Part shown: positions 1 to 9,640 of the stretch, one piece after another
Layout of the letters: every line of letters begins with the position of its first letter
How positions within the stretch are numbered: position 1 is the first letter of the stretch
DNA from: Phlegmacium glaucopus
Lineage: Eukaryota; Basidiomycota; Agaricomycetes; Agaricales; Cortinariaceae
Direction of reading: 5' to 3'
DNA length: 64,000 nucleotides
NCBI GenBank assembly: GCA_015039465.1
Contig: MU130714.1
Coordinates: forward strand, 1-64,000
Notes under the pieces: model-generated
The model's input: the letters and a program-made list of their open reading frames with translations, nothing else
Told to the model about the DNA's origin: nothing
Database searches by the model: none
Made by a program: the position numbers and the translations under genes

Positions 1-309
1 CCTCAGCCAACCCACCCTCTGAGGGGCCATGAGCTTATGGGTCAATGACGGACATATTCCCAGCATCAGCTCAGTCCGCTGCTGGGTCTATGACGGTACA
101 TTATGACACTTCGCTCTTCTGTCTGAGACGGACAAAGTGGGCTAACATATGTGCTTCTAAGACACCCATCATTCACTCTCATTATCTGGCTCAGTACTTC
201 GCTCTCGCTTGCTTTCGCTTGCTACCAGACACTCTTTTAAGCAATATAACTTATCATCAATATTTTTGAAAACTTATTCATAACTTCATAAATTCCTATT
301 TTACACGTC
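1..309. other. Non-coding leader next to DIRS-like element
   Basis: No gene is visible. The stretch holds a pyrimidine-rich patch with repeated CTTCGCTCTCGCTTG-like words at 200-225 and then an AT-rich run just before the ATG of the Gag-like frame. It is probably the 5' untranslated part of the retroelement that follows. The left terminal repeat of the element could not be defined and may lie outside the window. Confidence 0.4.
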
Positions 310-2034
310 ATGGACGACAGGCTAATACACAATCCTCATCTAGAAGTGATGCCTGTCCACGCCGGACCGCATTATAACCTCCTACGGGACGCGTTAACCC
401 AGAACGGAATGACACCGGAACAAGCAGTGCAAGCACTCGACGATTCCTGGACCCAGAATCACAATGCTTGAGTTCAAGCATGGGACCAGCAGGTTATCAA
501 TGATGCTGCTGCAGAGGAGGTGCAGAGGCAGCAGCAGCTGGCCGACAAACCTCAGGTAGTTCAAGTACTGCCAGAACAAGAAGAAGAGAGAGGTGAGACA
601 GAGAAGAAGAAGCCTAAGATGAAAGACTTCGACAATTCGACCAGCGTTGGCAACTACATCGCTCCAAGGCCAGCCCAATATGCCCTCCGTCGGATTGAAG
701 ATTTTGAATACGTTGAGCTTTGGTACCTCATGCCTGAAGGATGCACGGATGCGACTCAGCATCAGCACACGCAGAATGATGACGCCTTTGGCCTGACCAA
801 GGTTGACGACATGGTTACGCTGAAGTCCGTTTCCTCTCTCAAGGCTTCGAGGAACGTTGTTCCTGACACGGAGTTGAGTTTTCGCCAGATGTCAATGGCG
901 AAGAATGCTTTCATTCCACTGATGACAAAATACCAGTGGTCAGACAAGGCAATCAATGCCTTCGCCCAACTGTTTACCCAGCTAGAGCTGCACCTATACC
1001 GGCAACGGGAATTCGGCGAGAAAGCACTCATAATTTATCAAGAGAGTGGCACGACCAGTTGAAGCTGGGCTCAGCCTTTAACATCGGCATATTAAACGAA
1101 GATTTGCTCCACGGTATATACAAGGAGTTACTCGACAGGGCCCAACTCCTCTCCCTGAGCGAGGTCAGTTCCCTGTGTTTTCGAGTTTGCTAGCGCCCAC
1201 TGACCTATTTTTCTCTCACTATCTACCTTTCTCGCACCTCACAACGTCTCCCCTTGTCATGCACCGTCTCATGCGCTTTGCATTGCTTGACGCAAATTCA
1301 TCTTCTCGCACCGCGCACCATGCACCATGTATCATGCACCATGCACCCTGCACCCTGCACTGCGTACTTTGCACTATGCATTATGTATCATGCTCCATCC
1401 GCATACGCTGTACCTCACCCCATGACGGACGTGCGTCATACACGGACTCTCTTCAACTTTCGACGTCCAGTTACGAGTCGCTCACAATGGCCTGGCTGGG
1501 CAGGAGGGCCAGCAGGACATGATGCGTACTCCTAGGCGACGCAACCATCGGGATAGAGACCAGCACCTTACGAGGACTGCCAGCAGGAGTGGCCGCCCCC
1601 ACAACCCCTCACGATCTCATTCACCCACACAACAGACATTGAATATGCACGTTCGTCGTCGCTTCTCACCCCCACCTTACAACCGTTACCCTGCCGCTCC
1701 ACAGTCCCCTTCCAAGCAATTGACCTTTCAGCTCAGCGCAGCCTCTCAGGGCCAGTCAGTCTGCGCTCTCTGCTTGGCCACAGACCCTCACGACACCAGG
1801 AAGTGTCGCTCCGAGACTCTCTGGGACGGATCCAGAGCTAGATGCAGGAAGAGTGACAAGGGCAGGCTCATCACTCCAGCAGGGACTATCCTGTGCAGCG
1901 ACTGGAACAATCGACGAGGATGCGCATCCAATTCACACGAACAACGTCACAAATGCTCGGGATGCGGAAGCAAGGATCACGGAGCTCAAAGGTGTCCTCG
2001 AGCGCAGAAGAGACCGAGCCCTAACTCCTTATAG
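310..2034 (+). pseudogene. Gag-like protein of DIRS element, broken
   Basis: A frame opens with ATG at 310 and runs in phase with the long frame that ends at 1062, but a TGA at 469-471 interrupts it; a CGA-to-TGA change would explain it. The protein is hydrophilic, with a Gln/Glu/Lys-rich stretch and then a conserved helical region. Near 1030-1040 the similarity moves to another frame (EWHDQLKLGSAFNIGI at about 1041-1090), which suggests a 1-2 base indel. A probable intron or low-complexity insertion (about 1170-1430) separates this from a C-terminal basic part at 1519-2034 with two Cys/His clusters (CALC at about 1768, then CSDW...CSGCGSKDHGAQRC near 1900-2000), like nucleic-acid-binding zinc knuckles. 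The Gag assignment rests on position and the Cys clusters, so it is partly inference. Confidence 0.6.
1310..1400. repeat. Degenerate 7-bp CATGCAC-type repeat
   Basis: The stretch is made of imperfect copies of CATGCAC (with variants such as CCTGCAC and TATGCAT). It lies between the two coding halves of the Gag-like gene, where no conserved coding sequence is seen. Confidence 0.6.
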
Positions 2035-3847
2035 GGCTGATGCTTGGGAAAGGTTGCTCAGCCAGTGTAATTTACTTGTTAAATACCCTAGACTCCCTCG
2101 TGCTCTGCGTAAAGGCTTTGACGCTGGGATATGACCCATTTATTCTACCTACACACCTGCTAATAGTCCTACCTTACTTCAGCACCCTGAAGCTTACAAA
2201 GTGGTCACTAATGAATTTAATTGCGGCCAATATATCGGTCCTTGCACACGTCAGGAGGTCAAACTACTTATTGGCCCCTTCCAGTCTTCACCGCTCTCAT
2301 GGGTTCCCAAACCGGGCAAACCAGGCAAATATCGTGCGGTGCACAATTTTTCATATCCCCATACTCCTACCCTCACTGCAGCATCTATTAATCAATACAT
2401 CGACGCGGACATGTACCCATGCACATGGGGCACGTTTGCCACTATTTGTTTCACCATCCACAATCTTCCCCCCGGATCTCAGGCAGCAATTCGAGACGTT
2501 GTCGAGGCGTACCATACAATACCTATCATCCCTGAACAATGGCCTGGTTTGGTTGTCAGATTATGTGGAGACGACGTCTTCGCCATTAATATTTGTAATG
2601 ACTTCGGCCTTGCGTCAGCTGGGGGAATCTATGGTGAACTCGGTGATGCGACCCTTGATATCTTTCGCGCACATGGAATCGGACCCTTATCAAGATGGGT
2701 AGACGATCATATTTTCTTTCACATCTTGTGTAGGTATCGAGCTGCCTATAATATTAGACGTCTAAGTTGGCATGACACCATCATGAAAAACGGAGGCCGT
2801 TGCCAGTCAGGTAGTCACTTCTGGTTCCGGGGCGAGAACTTGCCCAATGACCTCCCTGCCGAGTTCGACAAGGACGCTTCCTGCCCGCTTGAGGATTTTT
2901 CCAACCTCCCTGATTGTTCGCATCATGATGCTCTTTTCACTTATTGTGATGCAGACATCGACCGTATCTCTGGACAGCTTGGCATCCCATGGGAACCGTC
3001 TAAGGCTATCCCCTTTTCATTTATTGTACCTTATCTTGGCTTTGAATGGAATCTCTCCGATCGCACAGTTGCAATCACAGAGAGCAAAAAAGCTAAATAT
3101 AGATCAGCGATCGAAGATTGGTTGCCACGACACACTCACACGCTCGAAGAAGCCCAGAAGCTATATGGTAAGCTTCTCCATGCAAGTTTGGTTCTTCCGG
3201 CTGGTCGGGCCTACCTTACCGGCTTAGAAGCCCTTTTGGGCTCTTTCAACAATAACCCTTTTGTACCGCATCACACTCCGCGTCACACCGCAGCAGACCT
3301 TGCTTGGTGGCTTCATGAACTCAATTCACCCAAAATATCCCGTCCCATCCCAGGCCCAGCACCAGTCACGGATAGATGTGCCTTCTCCAACGCCAGCTCA
3401 GGTTTTGGTATCGGCATTGTTATCGGCAACGAATGGAGGGCTTGGCGGCTCGTCCCAGGCTGGAAGACCGACGGTAGAGATATCGGATGGGCTGAGGCCA
3501 TTGGCTTCAAATTTCTTGCTCGCACTCTCTGCACAACAAGTCAGCCCGGCCAGCACTTTAGGGTCTTTGGTGACAACCGAGGAGTTGTTGAAGGTTGGTG
3601 GAAAGGAAGGAGTAGAAATTGGGAAACCAATAAAGTATTCCGTCGCATCCACAGCCTCACAGATACTCACCAATGCTTTTTTATCACGCGCTACGTTACC
3701 AGCAGAGAAAACCCGGCCGATGCCCCTTCAAGAGGACGCTACCCACCTCTTGCTCGCCTCCTCCCAGCAATCTGCATCCCGGATGCTCTCCGGCAATTTG
3801 TTGTCGACTTCGATCACAAATCCTCCTCCTCCACAACTAGTCACTAG
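1853..3847 (+). pseudogene. Reverse transcriptase-RNase H of DIRS element
   Basis: Two pieces in the same frame (1853-2134 and 2135-3847) are parted only by a TGA at 2132-2134, in a context where CGA is expected. The RT part shows the template-binding region (SPLSWVPKPGKPGKYR), a palm block with VVEAYHTIPI, and the active-site box WVDDHIFF near 2695, the VDD form of YxDD. It copies element RNA into DNA. The RNase H part begins near 3360. Its first catalytic position reads FSNAS where FSDAS is usual, so the first Asp is Asn. The later acidic residues are kept (GWAEA, VFGDN, ENPADAPSRG). The overlapping recombinase frame starts before this one ends, as is common in DIRS elements. Confidence 0.85.
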
Positions 3848-4698
3848 TTCGCAAAACTCACCCTCTTTCATCTCTCCAGACTTGTCTCTAGTCACCAGCT
3901 GGGTTCGGCATCATTTATCTACTACCAACCAACTGCCCCCTCCAAATTCGACCCACAGGCAGCATCTTTCCAGACCCACCGCCTACAGCCCTCATCTTTC
4001 ACCTCAACCATCCCCGCTGCGTCCCCATTGCCTCGCTAGAGATCGGCTGCGGCTGTGGAAACCGGCTCCTTCAGTGCACAGCCGTCATTCTAATGCACAG
4101 CAAGAAGACATCGACCACATTTTTGATGTCATGTCGAACGCTTGGGCTGACTCAACACGAGAGTCGTACAGCGCTGGGATTTTGGTCTACCATGTGCACT
4201 GTGACAAGAGGGCTGTGCCGGAAGAGTCGCGAGCCCCCACCAGCCAGCCTATCATCACGTCCTTCATCGCGAGCCTGGCCGGTTCGTACTCCGGATCTAC
4301 CATCTCCAATTATGTCCATGGTATCCGTGCCTGGCACATCTTACACGGGATGGAGTGGAGGCTCAATTCTTTAGAAATGGACGCACTTCTTAAAGGAGCC
4401 GATCGCCTGACTCCTCCATCATCCAAGAGGAAGAAGAGGCTCCCCTACACCCCCGAGTTCATTTCCACACTCCGTCAGCATCTGAGTTTGGATGATCCCT
4501 TCGATGCCGCCGTCTTCGCCTGTCTCACAACCTGCTTCTATGCAGCAGCCCGAGTCGGGGAATTTGTAGTCCCACGTCTCGACGCCTTCTCTCCTTCCCG
4601 CCACATCACCACAGCCAACCTTCGCATTGAACGTAACTCAGACGGGCTTGAGGTGACCATCCTTCACCTGCCTCATACCAAGGCAGCGCCTTTAGAAG

Positions 4699-4706
4699 GC
4701 GAGGAT
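4699..4706. repeat. Target-site duplication, left copy (GCGAGGAT)
   Basis: Eight bases identical to 5327-5334, directly outside the MITE ends. Confidence 0.92.
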
Positions 4707-5326
4707 TAGTGATGTTAAAGGCTCGGCCTGAGCCCTCAAGCTGAGCCGAGCTGAGCCGCGGTAGCCCAAGCCGTCACAGGCCGTTGCATAGGGCTTGGAC
4801 GGCCCACGGCTTGGGCTTCAATATTTTCAAGCCGTGAGCCGCAGCTCAGGCCTCGGCTTGGTGTACTCGCAGGGCCCGGGACAATTTATTGATAAAAATA
4901 CAACAAATAATGTGTGACAACAACCATCGCATGTCACAAGTCACCGACGTCAACCTATGACCCCTCACCACGTCGAACACGACGCCAATAACGATGCAAA
5001 GTAAGGATTTTTTTTTTTCCTTTTTTCTTTTTTCTTTTTTCATTAAATTCTATTTAACCATCTATCTTACATACATTCAATAAATATAATAATTGTGTCA
5101 AAAGAAGATCAAGCTAAGCAACGAAAACAATGAATAAATCATGAAAAATATATGTCCTGCACATTAATGCATTTACACAGAGAAAGCCGGGGCCTGAGCC
5201 CAGGCCGAGCCTAAGCCGAGTAGGGATTCGGCCTGCGGCTTGGGCTTGACTTTTCCTTGAGCCCGAGCCCTTGAAAGCCGGGCCTAAGCCGAGGCTCCCA
5301 GGCCGAGCCGAGCCTTAACATCACTA
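4707..5326. mobile_element. hAT-type MITE inside recombinase gene
   Basis: A 620-bp element with no coding capacity. The ends are inverted copies starting TAGTGATGTTAA followed by GC-rich AGGCTCGGC words. It is flanked by a perfect 8-bp direct repeat, GCGAGGAT, at 4699-4706 and 5327-5334. An 8-bp duplication with TAG.G ends points to the hAT superfamily. The subterminal parts are rich in GGCTTGGGC/GAGCCG palindromic words and the middle is AT-rich. Removing the element plus one repeat restores the recombinase frame exactly, which confirms both borders. Confidence 0.92.
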
Positions 5327-5334
5327 GCGAGGAT
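5327..5334. repeat. Target-site duplication, right copy (GCGAGGAT)
   Basis: Eight bases identical to 4699-4706, directly outside the right MITE end. Confidence 0.92.
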
Positions 5335-5751
5335 GTTTGTTGGAGTTCTCACCCAGGACCTACCGACCCCTATGAAGCTCTGAGTAACCATTGGCGGGTC
5401 AACAGTTCCTCAGAAGGGGTCCATCTCTTTGCATATCGACGCAGGGACCAGCTTCGTCCCCTCACTAAACCAGCTTTCATCAAGCGCCTAGCCTCTGCGA
5501 CTCGTCAGGCTGGCCTGGAGCCCCTTCAGGGTCACGGCATACGCATTGGTGCTACCTTATTCTATTTACTTCAAGGTGTACCCATAGAGGCCATGAAGAT
5601 CATGGGGCGTTGGAGTAGCGACGCCTTTTTGGGTTATCTCAGGAAGCATGCGCAGATTCTCACACCTTTCATCCAGGCCAACCCAGAGGCCCACAAATCC
5701 TTTTCCCAATTTATAATTCCCTCTCAGTCTCTGCTGCAAGGACGACGCTGA

Positions 5752-6476
5752 GGATCATGCGACATTTCGCAACTTGAAGTGTGCTGCCCGGTCGAGATAT
5801 TGAATCAGGTAAGCAGCGCAGCCTGCTCCTATACTATTGGGTAACGAGACTCACTCGTCGCGTCGACAGGCTCCTACTGCATGGGTTTCGCAGTTCATCT
5901 CTCCCCAGTTTAGTTCAGAACGCTGCTCGGGTCGGGAAGCGCTTCGCGCTTTCTCCCAACTTGCTTACAGTTTCATTGTCTCGATAGCAGTAGTTATTTC
6001 ACAAGTCATTCATTACTTCTCACCCCAGCATCAACAGTAGTTGATCTGGGTCCACTCACTCAGATAACCGGTGAATACGCAAAGACCAGTCACGCTGATC
6101 GTCAGGACTAGACGGTCTACGTTAGCACCCGGGCCCAGTGATTCCACCAATGTTTAGTCAATAATTGTTTTATTACCCCACATTAAATTTCTAGTATCTG
6201 GAAGTCCCTTTTCGTAGTATACCGGAGTTGGTGTATCGTACTTTACTTAAGACGCGTCTTGGCCTCATCATTCACATTGTTTCAAACATATACTCAATTA
6301 CTCAATTCGACTGACAAGCGACAGTTGCGAGAGAAATGTTAAACTCAAGATATTAACTCACTGCAACTCAACGTCGCAGTAAGGTATTGAATAAAATATC
6401 CTACTAAATTATATCGATTCAGAGGGTGAGGTAGGCTATATACTCCAGTATAATGCATTATAGCGAAAACATTAAA
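5752..6476. other. Trailer of retroelement and spacer
   Basis: No gene is seen. The first about 400 bp keep the GC-richer composition of the retroelement and contain a CACCCGGGCCCAGTG word near 6127; they are probably its 3' non-coding end. From about 6160 the sequence becomes AT-rich spacer leading to the 3' end of the kinase-like gene. Confidence 0.4.
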
Positions 6477-7729
6477 TTATTGATTGGTCGTGTTCAACTT
6501 GATGAACTTTTCCGCTCTAGTAGTCTCCCAAAGTAGACGAACCCAAGCAGATACAGTCCCGATTTCCAATCTATCCATTGGTTTATGGACCCAGCATTTA
6601 GTCAGCAAATTCCAAACCTCGTCAGTCATCTCTTTGAATTCAGGTCCAGGCCTGGGTGGTCGGATACCCGAAGTGACCTCCATGATCACACCCATTATAT
6701 TACGACGATGCGCAAAGGGAACCTGACGACTGATCAACTGGTATATACAACAAAAAAAAAGAATGTCAGTCCGTCGCCTGGATAAACCGGTATTGCATTG
6801 CTCACCTCTAGAGCTGTCATCCCGAAACTATATACATCACTGGCAGGTATGACACAGTATCCGTCATCTCCGCCCGTCACTGACGGACCCGGATCTATCA
6901 GCTCAGGCGCCATCCACCGTACCTCATCAACACAACTACTTCTATTCGCCATCGCCAAGTTTTGAGGATATGGCAAGTTTCGCATTCCCAAGTCTGTTAG
7001 GCACGCCTCTCCATTTTCGTATATCAAGATATTTGACTAGAACGGGAAAGGAGTTCGATGGCTGAATAACGTATGAAAATCATTCAATGTACTTACGCCT
7101 TTGATTTTCCCATGTGCTATAGGTGGATTTTGGCTGTGCATGTAATGTAGAGCATCAGCAACCCCGCTCAACTACAGCTAAATTTGTCATTTGTGAATAT
7201 TAATGTTTGGGATCCACTCACAATACGGAGTGTATCAGCATTTGGATTTCTTGATACGTAATCGGAAGCATTACTTTGTTCAAAGTAAGGTAGAACAAGA
7301 CATGGAAGATATCCGAAACCGGCTGTCAATCCAAGGAAGTGAGCGATATTAGGATGATTGCTCAGTTTCCGCCAAATCGTCAATTCATGACATAGTCTCT
7401 GCAGAAAAATATATCATCAGCCCAAGATCTTCACTGGGGGGGGTATGACTTACCTTCGTGAATTCTATTCGAGACTCCAAACTCATACTGGCGCCGCGCC
7501 ACACTTTCACGCTAACTGTCTTTTCTCCAATGTTCCCTAACATCATGGAGGAAAAATGTCCAGAGAAATACGGCAGGCTGCCCTCTGGAACAAGAGGAGC
7601 CGGGCATTCGAGTTCTTTAATTTTTTGAGAATAATTCATAACATCAGGCGCCTGTGAGTCGAGTCAGTGGTGTTCCCCCAGTTACTCCGATCGTCCTCTG
7701 GTGCTCACCGGGTCAGTCTCATTTGCCAT
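6477..7729 (-). CDS. TKL-like protein kinase, atypical HRD
   Basis: A small kinase-domain protein on the minus strand with about five introns. I place the start at ATG 7729: a 7-codon first exon, a 50-odd-bp GT-AG intron, then the frame continuing at the Met near 7639; a TATATAAG box lies about 50 bp upstream. N-lobe Lys is in TVSVKVWRG and the C-helix Glu in LCHELTIWRK. The C-lobe reads ALHYMHSQNPPIAHGKIKG, an intron, then SNILIYENGEACLTDLGM, then RWMAPELI and DVYSFGMTALE. The catalytic loop has HGK where HRD or HGD is expected, so the catalytic Asp is replaced by Lys, and DFG is DLG. The metal-binding Asn and Asp are kept. It resembles the Agaricomycete TKL-like kinases, but may be a pseudokinase. 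The last exon ends with a short tail after the domain, so no extra domain is present. Confidence 0.82.
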
Positions 7730-7772
7730 TATAATGAGGTAAATGATAGTAAGCGCGTAACATTTGAGTGCT

Positions 7773-7782
7773 GGCTTATATA
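7773..7782 (-). promoter_or_regulatory. TATA-like box before kinase gene
   Basis: On the minus strand the sequence reads ATATATAAGC about 50 bp before the proposed ATG at 7729. Position and sequence fit a core TATA element and support the upstream start. Confidence 0.5.
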
Positions 7783-7783
7783 T

Positions 7784-8202
7784 CTGAAGGAGGCGGAGGG
7801 AGGAGTCACAAATGCTCATATGATTACAAACCTAAGATATCCATGCACCATACGCGTAGTCTTAGAATCAAATTAACAAGATCAAATAAGATTGCTCACA
7901 GATTGGTGAATCTACTGAAACATTGAGGGAAGGATGGCAGTTTTTGAAGCAACTTTGAAATTGAGCGCGTTGCGTGCATACCGAGCCGCACTCAGAGGGA
8001 AGTCCGACAGTTGAACGTTGAACCTTAGGCTGTTGTTACTAAGGCCAAAGGAACGTGCTCCTATGAGAGCATAAATATATCCATACCTATTATCCATAGA
8101 TTCCGTTACAACGAGGAATCCACTCCGAAGTCCGGGCTTACTTGTATCCTTTGCTTATGAATTTGACGCCTTGTTATATACACAGTATATAGATAGTATG
8201 AT
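7784..8202. other. Spacer, no gene recognised
   Basis: Mixed-composition sequence between the kinase-like gene and the repeat array. A 61-codon minus-strand frame at 7912-8097 has no recognisable similarity or splice context linking it to the kinase, so I do not call it. Confidence 0.4.
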
Positions 8203-9300
8203 TTGAGTCATGACTCGGAATTGCCAAGGGTATATGTCTGTGAAAACACTGCCTTCAATGCAAAAGGAAAAGTGATTGATAAGGCAATTCAAGCGGAGCT
8301 TGAAAAGGAGTCCAGTAGGCGATGTCAGAAACCGAAGACCTTCCTCTCCCGTTCTCTCCGTCGACTCCCTCCTCGAAGAGCTTTCCTTGCGGGCTCGTCA
8401 CCATCGCCAGCCGCATCCGAGGGGTCGTACTCGCGTGCGCTGTGGACGTCGAGACGCGAGAGACCTCTCTACGGGAGGCTGGAGCTTCAACCTCGTGTAT
8501 GTCGTCATCTTCTCCAATAACCTCCAATGGTCGCTCCCCTACCCCTACAAGTCCCAAAAGCGTCGTTCCACGAGAGCGACGCCAAGGCTCTGGAGGCGCA
8601 GGCCCTCATTATGCAATTGATAAGGAAATATCAGTGTGAATGAGCTAGGGGCACTGTCTATGTGGTTAGAAAGGGACGCCTGTTTATTTGGCCTACCACG
8701 ATTTGGGGTGTGATACCCACCAAACTTTGGAAAAATGATCCTTTGATCGATAGCTACGGCGATGATTTATTTACTTCCCAAAATTTGGGAGAGAATTGGA
8801 ATTCGAGTCTATCAATGATAAGATTGACAAGCTAGGCGTAAAAGGCATTACAAACGTACACTCCCTCCCTCTAGACGAAGAGTCTGAAGACAAGACGGTC
8901 ATGTTCACCGATTTCGGGCCATTCGACCATGCACGGGAATGCTCTCGCGAGAGACTCGTAACCAGATTAGTTGTTTGACAACTTTGCTCAGGGCCCACAA
9001 AAAATGCTCTAAATCATGATCAACGGTTGCGCCCATGCTGATTACAATGTCCTAGACTTTTTAGTCGGATTGGGACGGAGTAGTGACCCACCCCTGGGTT
9101 GGATCAATTGGAATCAACTAGTGTATACGTATGGCCATGAGGATCTGGATGGTAAAGATGAGGATTCACTTCAGGCGAGGGAGTTGTTTGTATCATGAGA
9201 TTATTGAAGAGTTTTGGCGAGGAGCCTGCCAAGGAAATGATCAATTTGCATCTGTTCGAGGCGATTGAGAGGAGTCTGATGAGTTTTTGATGTAAAGGTG
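8203..9300 (+). pseudogene. Degraded gene, first copy of array unit
   Basis: I do not recognise the family. Comparison with the copy at 14,850-15,300 shows the conserved coding core: DLSTGGWSFNL.YVVIFS.NL, then VPKASF.ES.AKA and ALIMQLIRKYQ (8480-8635). In this copy the core is spread over at least two frames, so it carries indels. Downstream fragments at about 8650-8950 and 9016-9198 (…CAHADYNVLDFLVGLGR) also have a counterpart, much shortened, at 15,215-15,290. A short third piece lies at 12,030-12,125. The copies travel with the module genes, which suggests that the ancestral unit held both genes, pointing in opposite directions. The function is unknown. Confidence 0.55.
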
Positions 9301-9640
9301 TATCAAAGAGCCTCAACGAGAAAGATCGATGATCATCAGCACCCCAAAACATCGAACGGCTGAAGAGCTCCCAGAGCAGATCCATCAGCACTACGGCAGC
9401 TCTCAAGCACTTTCCAAACATTTTTAAACCTATAAAGTTCCCTTCATTCAAACTTCACATACCATCATAATTTAGGATGTCAGGGCTAGATCAGCACACT
9501 TATACTACATACATAGCGCAATTTTCCAAAGCCGTCGTAGGCCTGAGAGCTTGCGAGTCTTAGCATGAAGAGAACTTGCGGGGCTGGAGACTGGCAAGTC
9601 TTCCTGAGGTAGATGCTCTCTTATGAATAATCCTGTATTA
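9301..9640. other. Spacer before first module gene
   Basis: No gene is visible. The last 150 bp are the 3' flank of the module gene and are partly repeated before 12,526 (CTCTTATAAATAATCCTGT-like words in both). Confidence 0.4.

Larger units (their letters stand above)
310..5751 (+). mobile_element. DIRS-like tyrosine-recombinase retrotransposon
   Basis: Three protein regions follow one another on the plus strand: a Gag-like protein with a zinc-knuckle region, a reverse transcriptase joined to RNase H, and a tyrosine recombinase. This order (RT-RH followed by a tyrosine recombinase instead of a DDE integrase) defines the DIRS class. There is no aspartic protease and no LTR. The element is damaged: an in-frame TGA at 469-471, a frame change near 1030-1040, a TGA at 2132-2134, a replaced RNase H catalytic Asp, and a 620-bp MITE inside the recombinase. 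The outer termini (split direct or inverted repeats in DIRS elements) were not recognised, so the limits given are those of the coding part; about 400 bp of trailing sequence to roughly 6150 may also belong. Confidence 0.85.
3783..5751 (+). pseudogene. Tyrosine recombinase, split by MITE
   Basis: The frame runs 3783-4706 and continues at 5335-5751 once the inserted MITE and one copy of its target duplication are left out (308 plus 138 codons, no frame change). It starts inside the RT-RH frame in another phase. The first half is Ser/Pro-rich and then has a helical core-binding domain (YSAGILVYHVHCD, SISNYVHGIRAWH-like). The catalytic domain shows the first Arg in ARVGEF near 4550, then HGIR (5535-5546), GRW (about 5608) and the Tyr in FLGYLRKH, the R-H-R-W-Y set of tyrosine recombinases. 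In DIRS elements this enzyme inserts the circular cDNA. With the MITE present the protein stops before its His, second Arg and Tyr, so this copy cannot make an active recombinase. Confidence 0.9.

Noticed and set aside
7912..8097. Minus-strand frame upstream of the kinase-like gene as a first exon
   Set aside because: The ATG at 7729 with a TATA box about 50 bp upstream gives a simpler start, and the frame shows no family features.
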